From: Candidatus Acidiferrales bacterium | GTDB lineage: Bacteria; Acidobacteriota; Terriglobia; Acidiferrales; UBA7541 | DNA length: 6,120 nucleotides | Direction of reading: 5' to 3' | NCBI GenBank assembly: GCA_030044295.1 | Contig: JASHWB010000176.1 | Span: forward strand, 1-6,120 | The notes under the pieces: generated by a model | Database searches by the model: none | Seen by the model: only the letters and a program-made list of their open reading frames with translations | What the model was told of the DNA's origin: nothing | Shown here: one piece after another, positions 1 to 5,365 of the stretch | Numbering within the stretch: position 1 is the stretch's first letter | Layout: the number at the start of each line of letters is the position of its first letter | Position numbers and translations under genes: made by a program

Positions 1-165
1 GCGGCTGCGATTGCACATCGGGCAGTGTTTGCCCTGGCAGCGCGCGGCACTCTTGCCGAGGTCACACACAATCGGGCACGCGATCGCGTAAATGGGCGCG
101 GCTGCCAGCACGACCAGTAGCACGGGCACAATTAAGTACGCGAGGCGCTTACTGCGAGTCTTCAT
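1..165 (-). CDS. Small exported cysteine-rich protein, 3' end beyond window (partial)
   Basis: The first 55 codons are visible, from an ATG at 165 to the left edge with no stop. The protein starts MKTRSKRLAYLIVPVLLVVL, which is a basic n-region followed by a hydrophobic core at about residues 8-29, so it is very likely exported or membrane-anchored. The end of the core reads YAIAC. Cleavage before C30 could give a lipoprotein, although the -3 residue is Ala and not the usual Leu. Five cysteines follow at residues 30, 34, 43, 48 and 51, and the last two form a CPMC motif. This could be a metal-binding or disulfide-rich periplasmic domain, but I do not recognise the family and assign no function. 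No Shine-Dalgarno sequence is seen. A promoter-like element lies just upstream, predicting a leader of only about 9 nt. An upstream start is unlikely because the -10 box would fall inside the coding region. Confidence 0.6.
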   Translation of the reverse strand, partial: MKTRSKRLAYLIVPVLLVVLAAAPIYAIACPIVCDLGKSAARCQGKHCPMCNRSR

Positions 166-180
166 GTGTGATTCGCGCCG

Positions 181-209
181 AGTATAGCCGCCGATGCGGC
201 TCGGTGCAA
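181..209 (-). promoter_or_regulatory. Sigma70-like promoter for the cysteine-rich protein gene
   Basis: Read on the minus strand, TTGCAC (209-204) and TATACT (186-181) are separated by exactly 17 bp. Each hexamer is close to the TTGACA/TATAAT consensus. The expected transcription start is near 174, about nine bases before the ATG at 165, so the message would be almost leaderless. This agrees with the lack of a ribosome binding site. The call rests on sequence match only. Confidence 0.5.
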
Positions 210-292
210 TATGGCCCTCTTGCTCGGTAGTGTTCAGTTTGAATTTTTGACTGTTTCTGCCACGATCAAGAAAATGCGAACTGACCCGCTGT

Positions 293-330
293 GGATTCTT
301 GGTCCCGATTGCACCGGAACGCAGAATGAC
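293..330. repeat. Degenerate copy of the ATTCT/AGAAT hairpin repeat
   Basis: The copy begins GGATTCTT at 293-300 and ends CAGAATGAC at 322-330, matching both ends of the better copies at 1475 and 2243. The outer arms ATTCT (295-299) and AGAAT (323-327) are intact. The middle, which is GC-rich in the other copies, is unrelated here. This is best read as an old or recombined family member. Confidence 0.55.
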
Positions 331-452
331 GAGCTGGGTGCGATGCCGCGTAAACGATGGCAGGCGCGTTGACAAGATCACGACTGCGCCCGACTGAAGG
401 CGGCCGCTACATGGGGACGTGGCGGCGGGCGAGCAGTGTAATGGTTCGCAAG

Positions 453-1265
453 CTAGCGGCGAGGGCGGCGGAAGGCGAACGGGATGGGACCTTTTCTTTT
501 TGGCTCGAGGGGCTTGCGAGGGCGATGGGGATCGAACGGCGCACCGGCGTGATCCGCGGGCGGCAGATCGCGTTCGCGGCCCGCGGTATTGGGCGGCGCA
601 GATTGGCGCGCGGCGGGCGATGGCGTGAAGAGGTTAGCGGACGAAGAGGAGCTGCCGGCGATCGCGCCGGGCGCAAAGGAGGAAACGATGCTGCCGGAGA
701 TCGCGGAAGGCGCAACGGGCATTTCCAGATCCGTGGGCGCGATAAATCCGGCGGCCCAGGAGGGCCAGCGATCGCGCGGAGGTATCGGCGGAGGTTCGCG
801 CCGGCCGGCGGCGCGGCGCGTTTCGGACTGATTCGGTACAACGGCGGACCTCAGCGCGCGGTCCTGAGCGTACTTGACGCGGCGCCAACGAATCGGGCCG
901 CGGAGGCGGCCGTGCTGGCGGTGCCACTGAGTTTCCTGGCGGGCGCGCCCGAGCTTTTCCAAATCGGCGGGAGCGAAGGCGCGCATGCGGCGGTGCGCGC
1001 GGGCGGGATCGGCGCGGAAACGCTTCACGAGTTTGGCTACCCAGGTATGGCTGATGCCTAAGAAACGCGCGACGCGGTACGCGGGCCACTTGCGCGGCCC
1101 GGGATCATTCCACCACTGCCAGACGAGCTGCTCGATGACGCGCGACTCCAGGCCGCTGCGCCAAGGCAGCGGAGGACGTCTGCGCGCCGCGCGAGCCTTT
1201 TGAATATTTCGCCGCCGCGCCGCACGCGCTCTTTCGGATTTGTGTCCTGGACCGCGCCCGCCCAT
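453..1265 (-). CDS. Helix-turn-helix domain protein, likely DNA-binding, with low-complexity C-terminal half
   Basis: The 270-residue protein starts at an ATG preceded by GGGAGGG (1282-1276), a good ribosome binding site 10 nt upstream. A weak TTGAAA-17 bp-GAAGAT promoter candidate lies at 1317-1289. Residues 1-35 are very rich in Arg and Ala. Residues 62-83 (AYRVARFLGISHTWVAKLVK and the next residues) form a clear helix-turn-helix, followed by a basic, charged helical stretch to about residue 132 (APADLEKLGRARQ, then GPIRWRRVKY). This region suggests a regulator or a resolvase/transposase-like DNA-binding module, but no catalytic domain is present. From about residue 140 the sequence is rich in Pro, Ala, Ser and Arg and probably disordered. 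Other frames are also open there, but a sampled stretch (about 660-720) shows high third-position GC in this frame, which supports continued coding. A frameshift that hides a different C-terminus cannot be excluded. The N-terminal half is firm and the C-terminal half less so. Confidence 0.65.
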   Translation of the reverse strand: MGGRGPGHKSERARAARRRNIQKARAARRRPPLPWRSGLESRVIEQLVWQWWNDPGPRKWPAYRVARFLGISHTWVAKLVKRFRADPARAHRRMRAFAPADLEKLGRARQETQWHRQHGRLRGPIRWRRVKYAQDRALRSAVVPNQSETRRAAGRREPPPIPPRDRWPSWAAGFIAPTDLEMPVAPSAISGSIVSSFAPGAIAGSSSSSANLFTPSPAARQSAPPNTAGRERDLPPADHAGAPFDPHRPRKPLEPKRKGPIPFAFRRPRR

Positions 1266-1374
1266 GCGTTCCGTTCCCTCCCGACTTCATCTTCGCGCGA
1301 CGGAGCGCGTGTTTCAAACTTCTTTTTCCTGGCGGGAACGAACGAGCGGCGCTTTGGGAAACCAAAATGGAAGT

Positions 1375-1410
1375 GAAGAGAGATGCTTCGCTGCGCTCAG
1401 CATGACAACG
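1375..1410. repeat. Hairpin repeat, ATGCT/AGCAT variant
   Basis: The sequence runs GAAGAGAGATGCTTCG, CTGCG, then CTCAGCATGACAACG. Arms ATGCT (1383-1387) and AGCAT (1399-1403) pair around a short GC-rich loop. The flanks (GAAGAG at the left, ATGACAACG at the right) match the repeats at 1467 and 2235. The inner stem of those copies is shortened here. Such elements are common between genes in Acidobacteriota (from memory). Their role is unknown. Confidence 0.75.
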
Positions 1411-1466
1411 CACCGGAGCGGTTTCACTCGATCACCATGAGCGCTTAGCGAGGAACGCGAGCGCAG

Positions 1467-1545
1467 AGAAGAGGGATTCTTCGTGGCAAGAAGCGCCGCT
1501 CAGAATGACAACGGCAGCGTAACCGTTGCAGCGGTGCAGCAAGGA
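1467..1545. repeat. Direct repeat copy A with nested hairpin, downstream of the kinase gene
   Basis: Bases 1467-1514 match 2235-2282 with a single difference (T at 1484, C at 2252). Similarity then continues with small gaps through GCGTAAC and TTGCAG to about 1545. Inside lies a nested hairpin: outer arms ATTCT (1476-1480) and AGAAT (1502-1506), inner arms GTGGC (1483-1487) and GCCGC (1495-1499), and a 7-nt loop. The single base difference leaves a G-U pair in a plus-strand transcript, so the stem can still form. Confidence 0.8.
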
Positions 1546-1575
1546 GTAGCGATACCCAACCTCTGACGACCTAAG

Positions 1576-2022
1576 CTACGCCAGATCTGGCGTGACGACG
1601 AATTGGTTGGGCTCCTGGACGCCGACGGTGAAAATTTGGTCGAAACCCTCGGCTTTCGTGGGCGGTTGCAATTTTCGAAATGTCCCTGTCACGCCGGCCG
1701 CGGGGATGTTCTTGGCGCCGGGGCGCTGACGGTTGCGGCGCATCGCGTAGCGCAGCTCAACGTCGAAAAAATAGGCGATTACGCGGAAGCCACGCTCGCG
1801 GGCCGGAGCGACGTAGCGGGCGCGATGCTCGACGGTCGCATTGGTATTATCCACCACGAAGCTTTGTCCGGCCTGCAGACACGCTTCGAACAGCAGGCGC
1901 TCGCGATGACGCGTCCGCAGCATGTCCAAATTGATGCGAACGTGCGTATCGAAGAAGCGTTGAAGGTAGAACGTGCTCTTCCCCGCCCCCTGAACACCGA
2001 CGAAAATGACGGCTTCGTTCAT
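1576..2022 (-). CDS. Small P-loop kinase/ATPase, polynucleotide-kinase or zeta-toxin-like (AAA_33 type)
   Basis: This is a 148-residue, single-domain nucleotide-binding protein. The Walker A motif GVQGAGKST is at residues 9-17, close to the N-terminus as usual for this family. NLDMLR (31-36) places an Asp where T4 polynucleotide kinase-type enzymes carry their catalytic Asp. VVDNTN (56-61) is the second strand motif with the family's DNTN signature. RRNRQR (95-100) is a likely lid carrying phosphate-binding arginines. The reaction is probably ATP-dependent phosphotransfer to a nucleic acid, nucleotide or small molecule; the substrate is unknown. I chose the ATG at 2022 because the family normally starts a few residues before the first strand. 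An in-frame TTG at 2070 would add 16 residues. Neither start has a convincing ribosome binding site. No antitoxin-like partner is adjacent, so a toxin role is not supported. The gene is flanked by two direct repeat copies. Confidence 0.85.
   Translation of the reverse strand: MNEAVIFVGVQGAGKSTFYLQRFFDTHVRINLDMLRTRHRERLLFEACLQAGQSFVVDNTNATVEHRARYVAPARERGFRVIAYFFDVELRYAMRRNRQRPGAKNIPAAGVTGTFRKLQPPTKAEGFDQIFTVGVQEPNQFVVTPDLA
1578..1593. repeat. Perfect 16-bp palindrome across the kinase stop codon
   Basis: ACGCCAGATCTGGCGT is a perfect inverted repeat with no spacer. On the minus strand it covers the last codons (Thr-Pro-Asp-Leu-Ala) and the first two bases of the TAG stop. No U-tract follows on the minus strand, so it does not look like an intrinsic terminator. 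It could be a dimeric protein-binding site or chance. Confidence 0.6.
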
Positions 2023-2133
2023 TACGGGGAAAAGTTTAAACGAATCGAGCCATTTAGCGGCGTCTGGCAAAGAGGGCGCAGCGGGCTTTCATCGGGGAGG
2101 GTAGCGCCCCTACCGGAGACGACGGGAACGGCT

Positions 2134-2160
2134 GCTGCGCTGAAGCGCAGCGCTACATTA
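2134..2160. repeat. GCGCTACAT-family repeat, copy 1
   Basis: GCTGCGC (2134-2140), loop TGAA, and GCGCAGC (2145-2151) form a perfect 7-bp stem, followed by GCTACATTA. The core AAGCGCAGCGCTACAT (2143-2158) is identical to 2349-2364. It contains the odd palindrome AGCGC-A-GCGCT. Confidence 0.75.
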
Positions 2161-2234
2161 AGAAGCACATGACGACTGCGCCGTATCCGTTTACTCAGGA
2201 CGACAGCGGTGCTATTCAGTCATGGGAGTGGAAA

Positions 2235-2311
2235 AGAAGAGGGATTCTTCGCGGCAAGAAGCGCCGCTCAGAATGACAACGGGGAGCGTAACGGGTTGCA
2301 GTGCGAGCAAC
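2235..2311. repeat. Direct repeat copy B with nested hairpin, upstream of the kinase gene
   Basis: This copy is in the same orientation as 1467-1545, offset by 768 bp. Outer arms ATTCT (2244-2248) and AGAAT (2270-2274) enclose inner arms GCGGC (2251-2255) and GCCGC (2263-2267) with a 7-nt loop. The tail GGAGCGTAACGGGTTGCAG matches the tail of copy A apart from single-base gaps. It lies between the end of the CoA ligase gene and the start of the kinase gene. Confidence 0.8.
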
Positions 2312-2342
2312 GACCTGCGTGAAGGGGGCTGCCTGCCCGGGG

Positions 2343-2366
2343 GGCGTCAAGCGCAGCGCTACATGC
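2343..2366. repeat. GCGCTACAT-family repeat, copy 2, overlapping the CoA ligase stop codon
   Basis: GCGTCAAGCGCAGCGCTACAT includes the 16-base core shared with 2143-2158. On the minus strand its end reads ATG TAG CGC, and the TAG at 2361-2359 terminates the CoA ligase frame. The element therefore overlaps the last codon of that gene. The copy ends differently from the others (CAT-GCAG in place of CAT-TA). Confidence 0.7.
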
Positions 2367-4287
2367 AGAGGATGCGCGGCGAAGGATTGGCGGCGTACAG
2401 CTCTTCGACGAGCGCGACGCGACGCTCGAGCACGGCGCGTTGATTGAAGGAGCCTTTGTCGGTGATTTCCCCGGCGTCGAGCGACGGCGGCTCGGCCGCC
2501 AGCACAGCGCGGACCACGCGGTTGGAGCTGCCGGTGGAATGATGCGCGAGGCTTTTCAGCAGCGCGTGGAAACGGCCGCGGACGGCATCGTGCGCGACGA
2601 TTTCCGCGAGCGGCGCGCGGCGCGGCAATTCGGGCGCGAGCGCGCGGCAGGCGTCCGCATCGACGAACAAAATGGCGGCGAGAAAATCGCGGTCGAGCCC
2701 GGCGATGACGGCGTCGCGCAGCAGCGGAGCGCAATGCGCGATCATTTTCGCGCGCAGCGGGCCGACGCTGACCCAGGTGCCGTTGGCGAGCTTGAAATCC
2801 TCGGTCAAGCGGCCGTCGAAGAGCAGGCCTTTGTTGACGTCGCCCGGGTCGACGAGCTTCACGGCGTCGCCGAAGGAATAGAAGCCGTCGTGGTCGAAGA
2901 CTTTCGCGGTGAGCTCCGGCTGACGCCAGTAACCGGGCGTGACATTGGGACCGCGGACGCGCGCTTCGAGCTTGTCTTCGTGCGGGACGAGCTTGAGTTC
3001 GATGCCCGGGACGGGAATGCCGATGGTTCCGGCGCGGTCGGTTTCCCACGTGCATTGAATGGCCATCGGAGAAGTTTCCGTGGAACCGAGCCCGGTGGCC
3101 ATGACGATGCGCTCGCCGCAGGTTTCAAAGGCGAGCTGGCGGTAAGCGTCCCAAACGGGCTGCGAAAGGCCGGCGCCGGCGTAGAACATCATGCCGAGGC
3201 GGCGGAAGAACGTCTCACGCAATTCCCTGTCGGCGCGCAGAAACGGCAGCAGGTCTTCGTAGCCCTTGGGGACGTTGAAGAAAATGGTGGTGGAAATTTC
3301 GCGCAGGTTGCGGACGGTTTTTTCGATCGAGCCGGGGCCGGGCTTGCCATCGTCGATGTAGAACGTGCCGCCGTTGTAGAGCGCGATGCCGATATCGTGA
3401 TTGCCGCCGAAGGTGTGATTCCACGGCAGCCAATCGACGATCACCGGCGGATCGCCGGCGAGGAACGGAAACACTTGCGCGATTTGCTGCTGATTGGCAC
3501 AGAGCATGCGGTGCGTATTGATGACGGCTTTGGGCAGCGCCGTGGAGCCGGAGGTGAAGAGGAATTTGGCAACATCGTCCGGGCGGATTTTTTCGTGGGC
3601 TTCGCGCACGGCGCCGGTGGGACTGGTTTCCAGAAGCGACGCGAACACGCCGGCTTTGCGACGGTCGGGCGGAGCGGTGGTGGCGATTACTTCCACGTGT
3701 TCGCTGACCGCTGCTTCGATGGCCTGCGCGTAACGCGCGCCCTCCGAGACGAAGATGAGCCCCGGAGTGAGAATCTTCATGCAGTGGCGCAGCTTGCCGA
3801 AATCCTTCGAGACAAGCGAGTAGGACGACGAGATGGCCGCGGTGGGAATGCCGACGTGCTGGCCGGCGAGCATCAGCAAATAATGTTCGAGACCGTTTTC
3901 CGAAAGAATGGCGACCGGGCGCTCGGCGGAAAGTCCGCGATCGAGCAGCGCCTGGCCGATGCAGAGAACCGATTCCCAGACTTGCGCGTAGGTGAGGCGC
4001 TGCCATTCGTCTTTATCGGGCTGCCCATCGGCGGTGGCGCGGCGCTGCGCGATGCACGTCTTATCGGGAGTAACTTTTGCCCAGTACGCGAGGCGGTCCG
4101 TCAACACTTTCGGATATGGCTTCAATTCTTCTTCGGGACGGATGAGCATGACGCCGCCGGCAAGCGTTTGGAGCGTTGCTCCAGAGGTGCGCATGCGGAC
4201 CTGGCGGACGCCGGATTTGGCCGCGGTAGTTGCGAGAGGATGATTGTGGATTTTTTGCGCGTCCGGCATCGGCGGATATCTTCGCAT
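2359..4287 (-). CDS. AMP-forming acyl-CoA ligase, feruloyl-CoA synthase type
   Basis: The 642-residue ANL-superfamily enzyme should activate a carboxylic acid with ATP to an acyl-adenylate and transfer it to CoA in the cytoplasm. Phosphate-binding loop TSGSTALPKAV is at residues 245-255, LPWNHTFGGNHD at 287-298, the adenine/aryl motif GLGSTETSP at 399-407, the ATP-ribose motif YSFGDAVKLVD at 470-480 (Asp474), and the hinge region FDGRLTEDFK at 490-499. EITDKGSFNQRAVLERR (607-623) carries the likely catalytic Lys611. The LPWNHTFGGNHD, TEDFKLANGTWVS and TDKGSFNQRAVL blocks are characteristic of feruloyl-CoA synthases (from memory), so a hydroxycinnamate or other aromatic acid is the likely substrate. 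Neighbouring enoyl-CoA hydratase or vanillin dehydrogenase genes are absent, so the substrate stays open. The length fits the family. The start at 4287 has no clear ribosome binding site; an in-frame ATG at 4269 is possible, while starts further in would cut conserved N-terminal residues. The stop codon lies in a repeat. Confidence 0.93.
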   Translation of the reverse strand: MRRYPPMPDAQKIHNHPLATTAAKSGVRQVRMRTSGATLQTLAGGVMLIRPEEELKPYPKVLTDRLAYWAKVTPDKTCIAQRRATADGQPDKDEWQRLTYAQVWESVLCIGQALLDRGLSAERPVAILSENGLEHYLLMLAGQHVGIPTAAISSSYSLVSKDFGKLRHCMKILTPGLIFVSEGARYAQAIEAAVSEHVEVIATTAPPDRRKAGVFASLLETSPTGAVREAHEKIRPDDVAKFLFTSGSTALPKAVINTHRMLCANQQQIAQVFPFLAGDPPVIVDWLPWNHTFGGNHDIGIALYNGGTFYIDDGKPGPGSIEKTVRNLREISTTIFFNVPKGYEDLLPFLRADRELRETFFRRLGMMFYAGAGLSQPVWDAYRQLAFETCGERIVMATGLGSTETSPMAIQCTWETDRAGTIGIPVPGIELKLVPHEDKLEARVRGPNVTPGYWRQPELTAKVFDHDGFYSFGDAVKLVDPGDVNKGLLFDGRLTEDFKLANGTWVSVGPLRAKMIAHCAPLLRDAVIAGLDRDFLAAILFVDADACRALAPELPRRAPLAEIVAHDAVRGRFHALLKSLAHHSTGSSNRVVRAVLAAEPPSLDAGEITDKGSFNQRAVLERRVALVEELYAANPSPRILCM

Positions 4288-4429
4288 AAGAAGGCGAAGG
4301 ACAGAGATTGGAAGTTAGTGGTTTGAAGCGGACCTTTAGAATTGCGCGACGGCAGGAGAGCTTAGATTCGCGGGATGCCGCGCGGAGCGACGGCCGCAGT
4401 GCCAGCACGAATGCGACGATTGCTCGCGT

Positions 4430-4457
4430 GCCGGGCGTAAAGCCCGGCGCTACATTA
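4430..4457. repeat. GCGCTACAT-family repeat, copy 3, with 7-bp hairpin
   Basis: GCCGGGC (4430-4436), loop GTAAA, and GCCCGGC (4442-4448) form a perfect 7-bp stem, followed by GCTACATTA as in copy 1. The element sits in the 183-bp gap between the RutB-like hydrolase and the CoA ligase. In the minus-strand transcript the stem is not followed by a U-tract, so it is not an intrinsic terminator, but it could affect message stability between the two genes. The rest of the gap (4288-4429) holds nothing recognisable. Confidence 0.7.
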
Positions 4458-4470
4458 GGAGCGCGCGGCG

Positions 4471-5169
4471 CTAGCGGGCGGAGTGGGCGACTTTCCCGGA
4501 ATATTCGAGGAGCGAGGACTGCACCTGCGCGGAGGTGAGCGTCCAACCGAAGAAAGATTCGACGTTGAAGATAGAGGCTTCGTAGGCACTGCGGCCGCCG
4601 GCGGCCATGGTGGCGTCGCGCAACAGGATCGGCCAGTAATCGAGGAAATAGGCGTCGCGCAGAGTGGATTCGACGCAGACGTTGGTGGCGATACCAGCGA
4701 AGAAAAGATACTGGATGCCGCGCACGCGCAATTGCGAATCGAGCGTGGTGCCGGCGAAGCCGCTGTAGCGCGTCTTGGTGATGACGAGGTCGGAGGGATC
4801 GGGCGCGAGCTCGTCGATGATGGCGAAATCCCACGAGCCTTCGGTGAGCAGCTTGCCTTTCAGCTCCGGCCGCGCGCACATCAGGTGCATGGCCGTTTCC
4901 TTGTGGTAGTTGGGCGAGCGCGGACCGCCCGCGTCGCTCAGATCGGGCTTGTAGCCGACTTGCAGATGGACGACGGAAAGGCCCGCGGGGCGCGCGGCGC
5001 TGAGCACGTTGCGAATCACGGCGGCGACGCGAGCGGCGTCCGAGAGATCGACTCCGGCGAGGTCAAGCGTGCCGCCCTTTTTCACGAAGGCGTTTTGCAT
5101 GTCCACGACGACGACCGCGGAGCGAGCGAAATCCACTTCGACAGGTTCGGGTTGGGCGGGGAGTTTCAT
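4471..5169 (-). CDS. Isochorismatase-family cysteine hydrolase, RutB-like (ureidoacrylate amidohydrolase type)
   Basis: This is a 232-residue, complete single-domain protein of the isochorismatase/nicotinamidase superfamily. The catalytic triad is visible: Asp23 in VVVVDMQNAF (19-28), Lys132 in TKTRYSGF (131-138), and Cys165 in GIATNVCVESTLRDA (159-173), where the Ala-Thr after Ile160 fits the family's cis-peptide. DLAG, GGPRSPNYHK (81-90), GKLLTEGSWD (105-114) and NVESFFGW (202-209) closely follow Escherichia coli RutB, which hydrolyses ureidoacrylate in the Rut pyrimidine pathway. The fit is to the RutB branch more than to nicotinamidases. No rutA, rutC or other rut gene is nearby, so the physiological substrate is uncertain and another N-carbamoyl or amide compound is possible. 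ATG at 5169 is the only sensible start; it lacks a Shine-Dalgarno sequence. A TAGAAT box at 5187-5182 could be a -10 element giving a very short leader, but no good -35 accompanies it. Confidence 0.92.
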   Translation of the reverse strand: MKLPAQPEPVEVDFARSAVVVVDMQNAFVKKGGTLDLAGVDLSDAARVAAVIRNVLSAARPAGLSVVHLQVGYKPDLSDAGGPRSPNYHKETAMHLMCARPELKGKLLTEGSWDFAIIDELAPDPSDLVITKTRYSGFAGTTLDSQLRVRGIQYLFFAGIATNVCVESTLRDAYFLDYWPILLRDATMAAGGRSAYEASIFNVESFFGWTLTSAQVQSSLLEYSGKVAHSAR

Positions 5170-5300
5170 GATGCGACGGCTATTCTACGCATTCGCCGCT
5201 GCGAAAAACAGGTTTCTCCCTCTTTGCACCGAACGGCGGCGGCCAGCCGCTGCACTCCAGATAGGAGTGGCAATCGAGGGAATTGCGGCAGATGGATTGC

Positions 5301-5335
5301 AGAAAAAAGGCCGGGCGATTGTGGCGCCCGGCCTT
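5301..5335 (-). terminator. Intrinsic terminator of the TonB-dependent receptor gene
   Basis: In the minus-strand transcript an 11-bp perfect stem (AAGGCCGGGCG at 5335-5325 pairing with CGCCCGGCCTT at 5317-5307) encloses a 7-nt loop and runs into six T residues (5308-5303). It begins about 30 nt after the receptor stop codon. This is a textbook rho-independent terminator. The stem is symmetric, but on the plus strand it is followed by CTGG and no T-run, so it works in one direction only. Confidence 0.93.
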
Positions 5336-5365
5336 CTGGAGCAAAGCGGTTTGATGCGCAATGGT

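Larger units (their letters stand above)
166..452. other. Intergenic spacer with a promoter and a degenerate hairpin repeat
   Basis: This 287-bp stretch separates the end of the HTH gene from the cysteine-rich protein gene. It holds the promoter at 181-209 and a diverged repeat copy at 293-330. The segment 230-285 is AT-richer than its surroundings. I see no credible gene and no hairpin followed by a U-tract that would terminate the HTH transcript. Confidence 0.6.
1266..1575. other. Repeat-bearing intergenic spacer between kinase and HTH genes
   Basis: This 310-bp gap contains no gene that I can support. It holds the HTH gene's ribosome binding site and possible promoter near 1276-1317, one hairpin repeat at 1375-1410, and a second, longer repeat at 1467-1545. 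The short open frames across it translate the repeats and have no protein-like features. No U-tract terminator is visible downstream of the kinase stop codon. Confidence 0.65.
2023..2358. other. Intergenic repeat mosaic between the CoA ligase and kinase genes
   Basis: This 336-bp spacer lacks a supported gene and is built largely of small inverted repeats. In order it holds a GGTAG/CTACC hairpin (2100-2104 with 2110-2114, 5-nt loop), a GCGCTACAT-family repeat (2134-2160), direct repeat copy B (2235-2311), and the left part of another GCGCTACAT element that runs into the CoA ligase stop codon. No U-tract terminator is visible. The stretch 2166-2230 shows nothing I recognise. Confidence 0.65.

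Noticed and set aside
357..1061. A 234-codon plus-strand open frame opposite the HTH gene
   Set aside because: It is Arg/Gly/Ala-rich low-complexity sequence without recognisable motifs, and the minus strand carries a clear helix-turn-helix and ribosome binding site.
1105..1413. A 102-codon minus-strand frame starting MRCHAERSEAS
   Set aside because: The first residues are the translation of the hairpin repeat and the rest overlaps the HTH gene out of frame.
1576..2022. Kinase considered as a toxin of a zeta/epsilon toxin-antitoxin pair
   Set aside because: No small antitoxin gene overlaps or precedes it; the upstream stretch is repeat-filled intergenic DNA.
1375..2311. Repeats considered as a CRISPR array
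   Set aside because: Copies are few, irregularly spaced, differ in length and contain internal hairpins; there are no uniform spacers and no cas genes.
2216..3055. A 279-codon minus-strand frame running from within the CoA ligase gene through the repeats
   Set aside because: It is an out-of-frame Arg-rich reading of the ligase gene; its end translates the intergenic repeat (CHSERR...), a common annotation artefact.
2440..4326. A 628-codon plus-strand open frame opposite the CoA ligase
   Set aside because: It is antisense to a gene with clear ANL motifs. The translation is rich in Gly, Arg, Ala and acidic residues with no domain, as expected for the complement of a GC-rich gene.
4430..4448. 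Hairpin between the hydrolase and CoA ligase considered as an intrinsic terminator
   Set aside because: The 7-bp stem is not followed by a U-tract on the minus strand and belongs to a dispersed repeat family.
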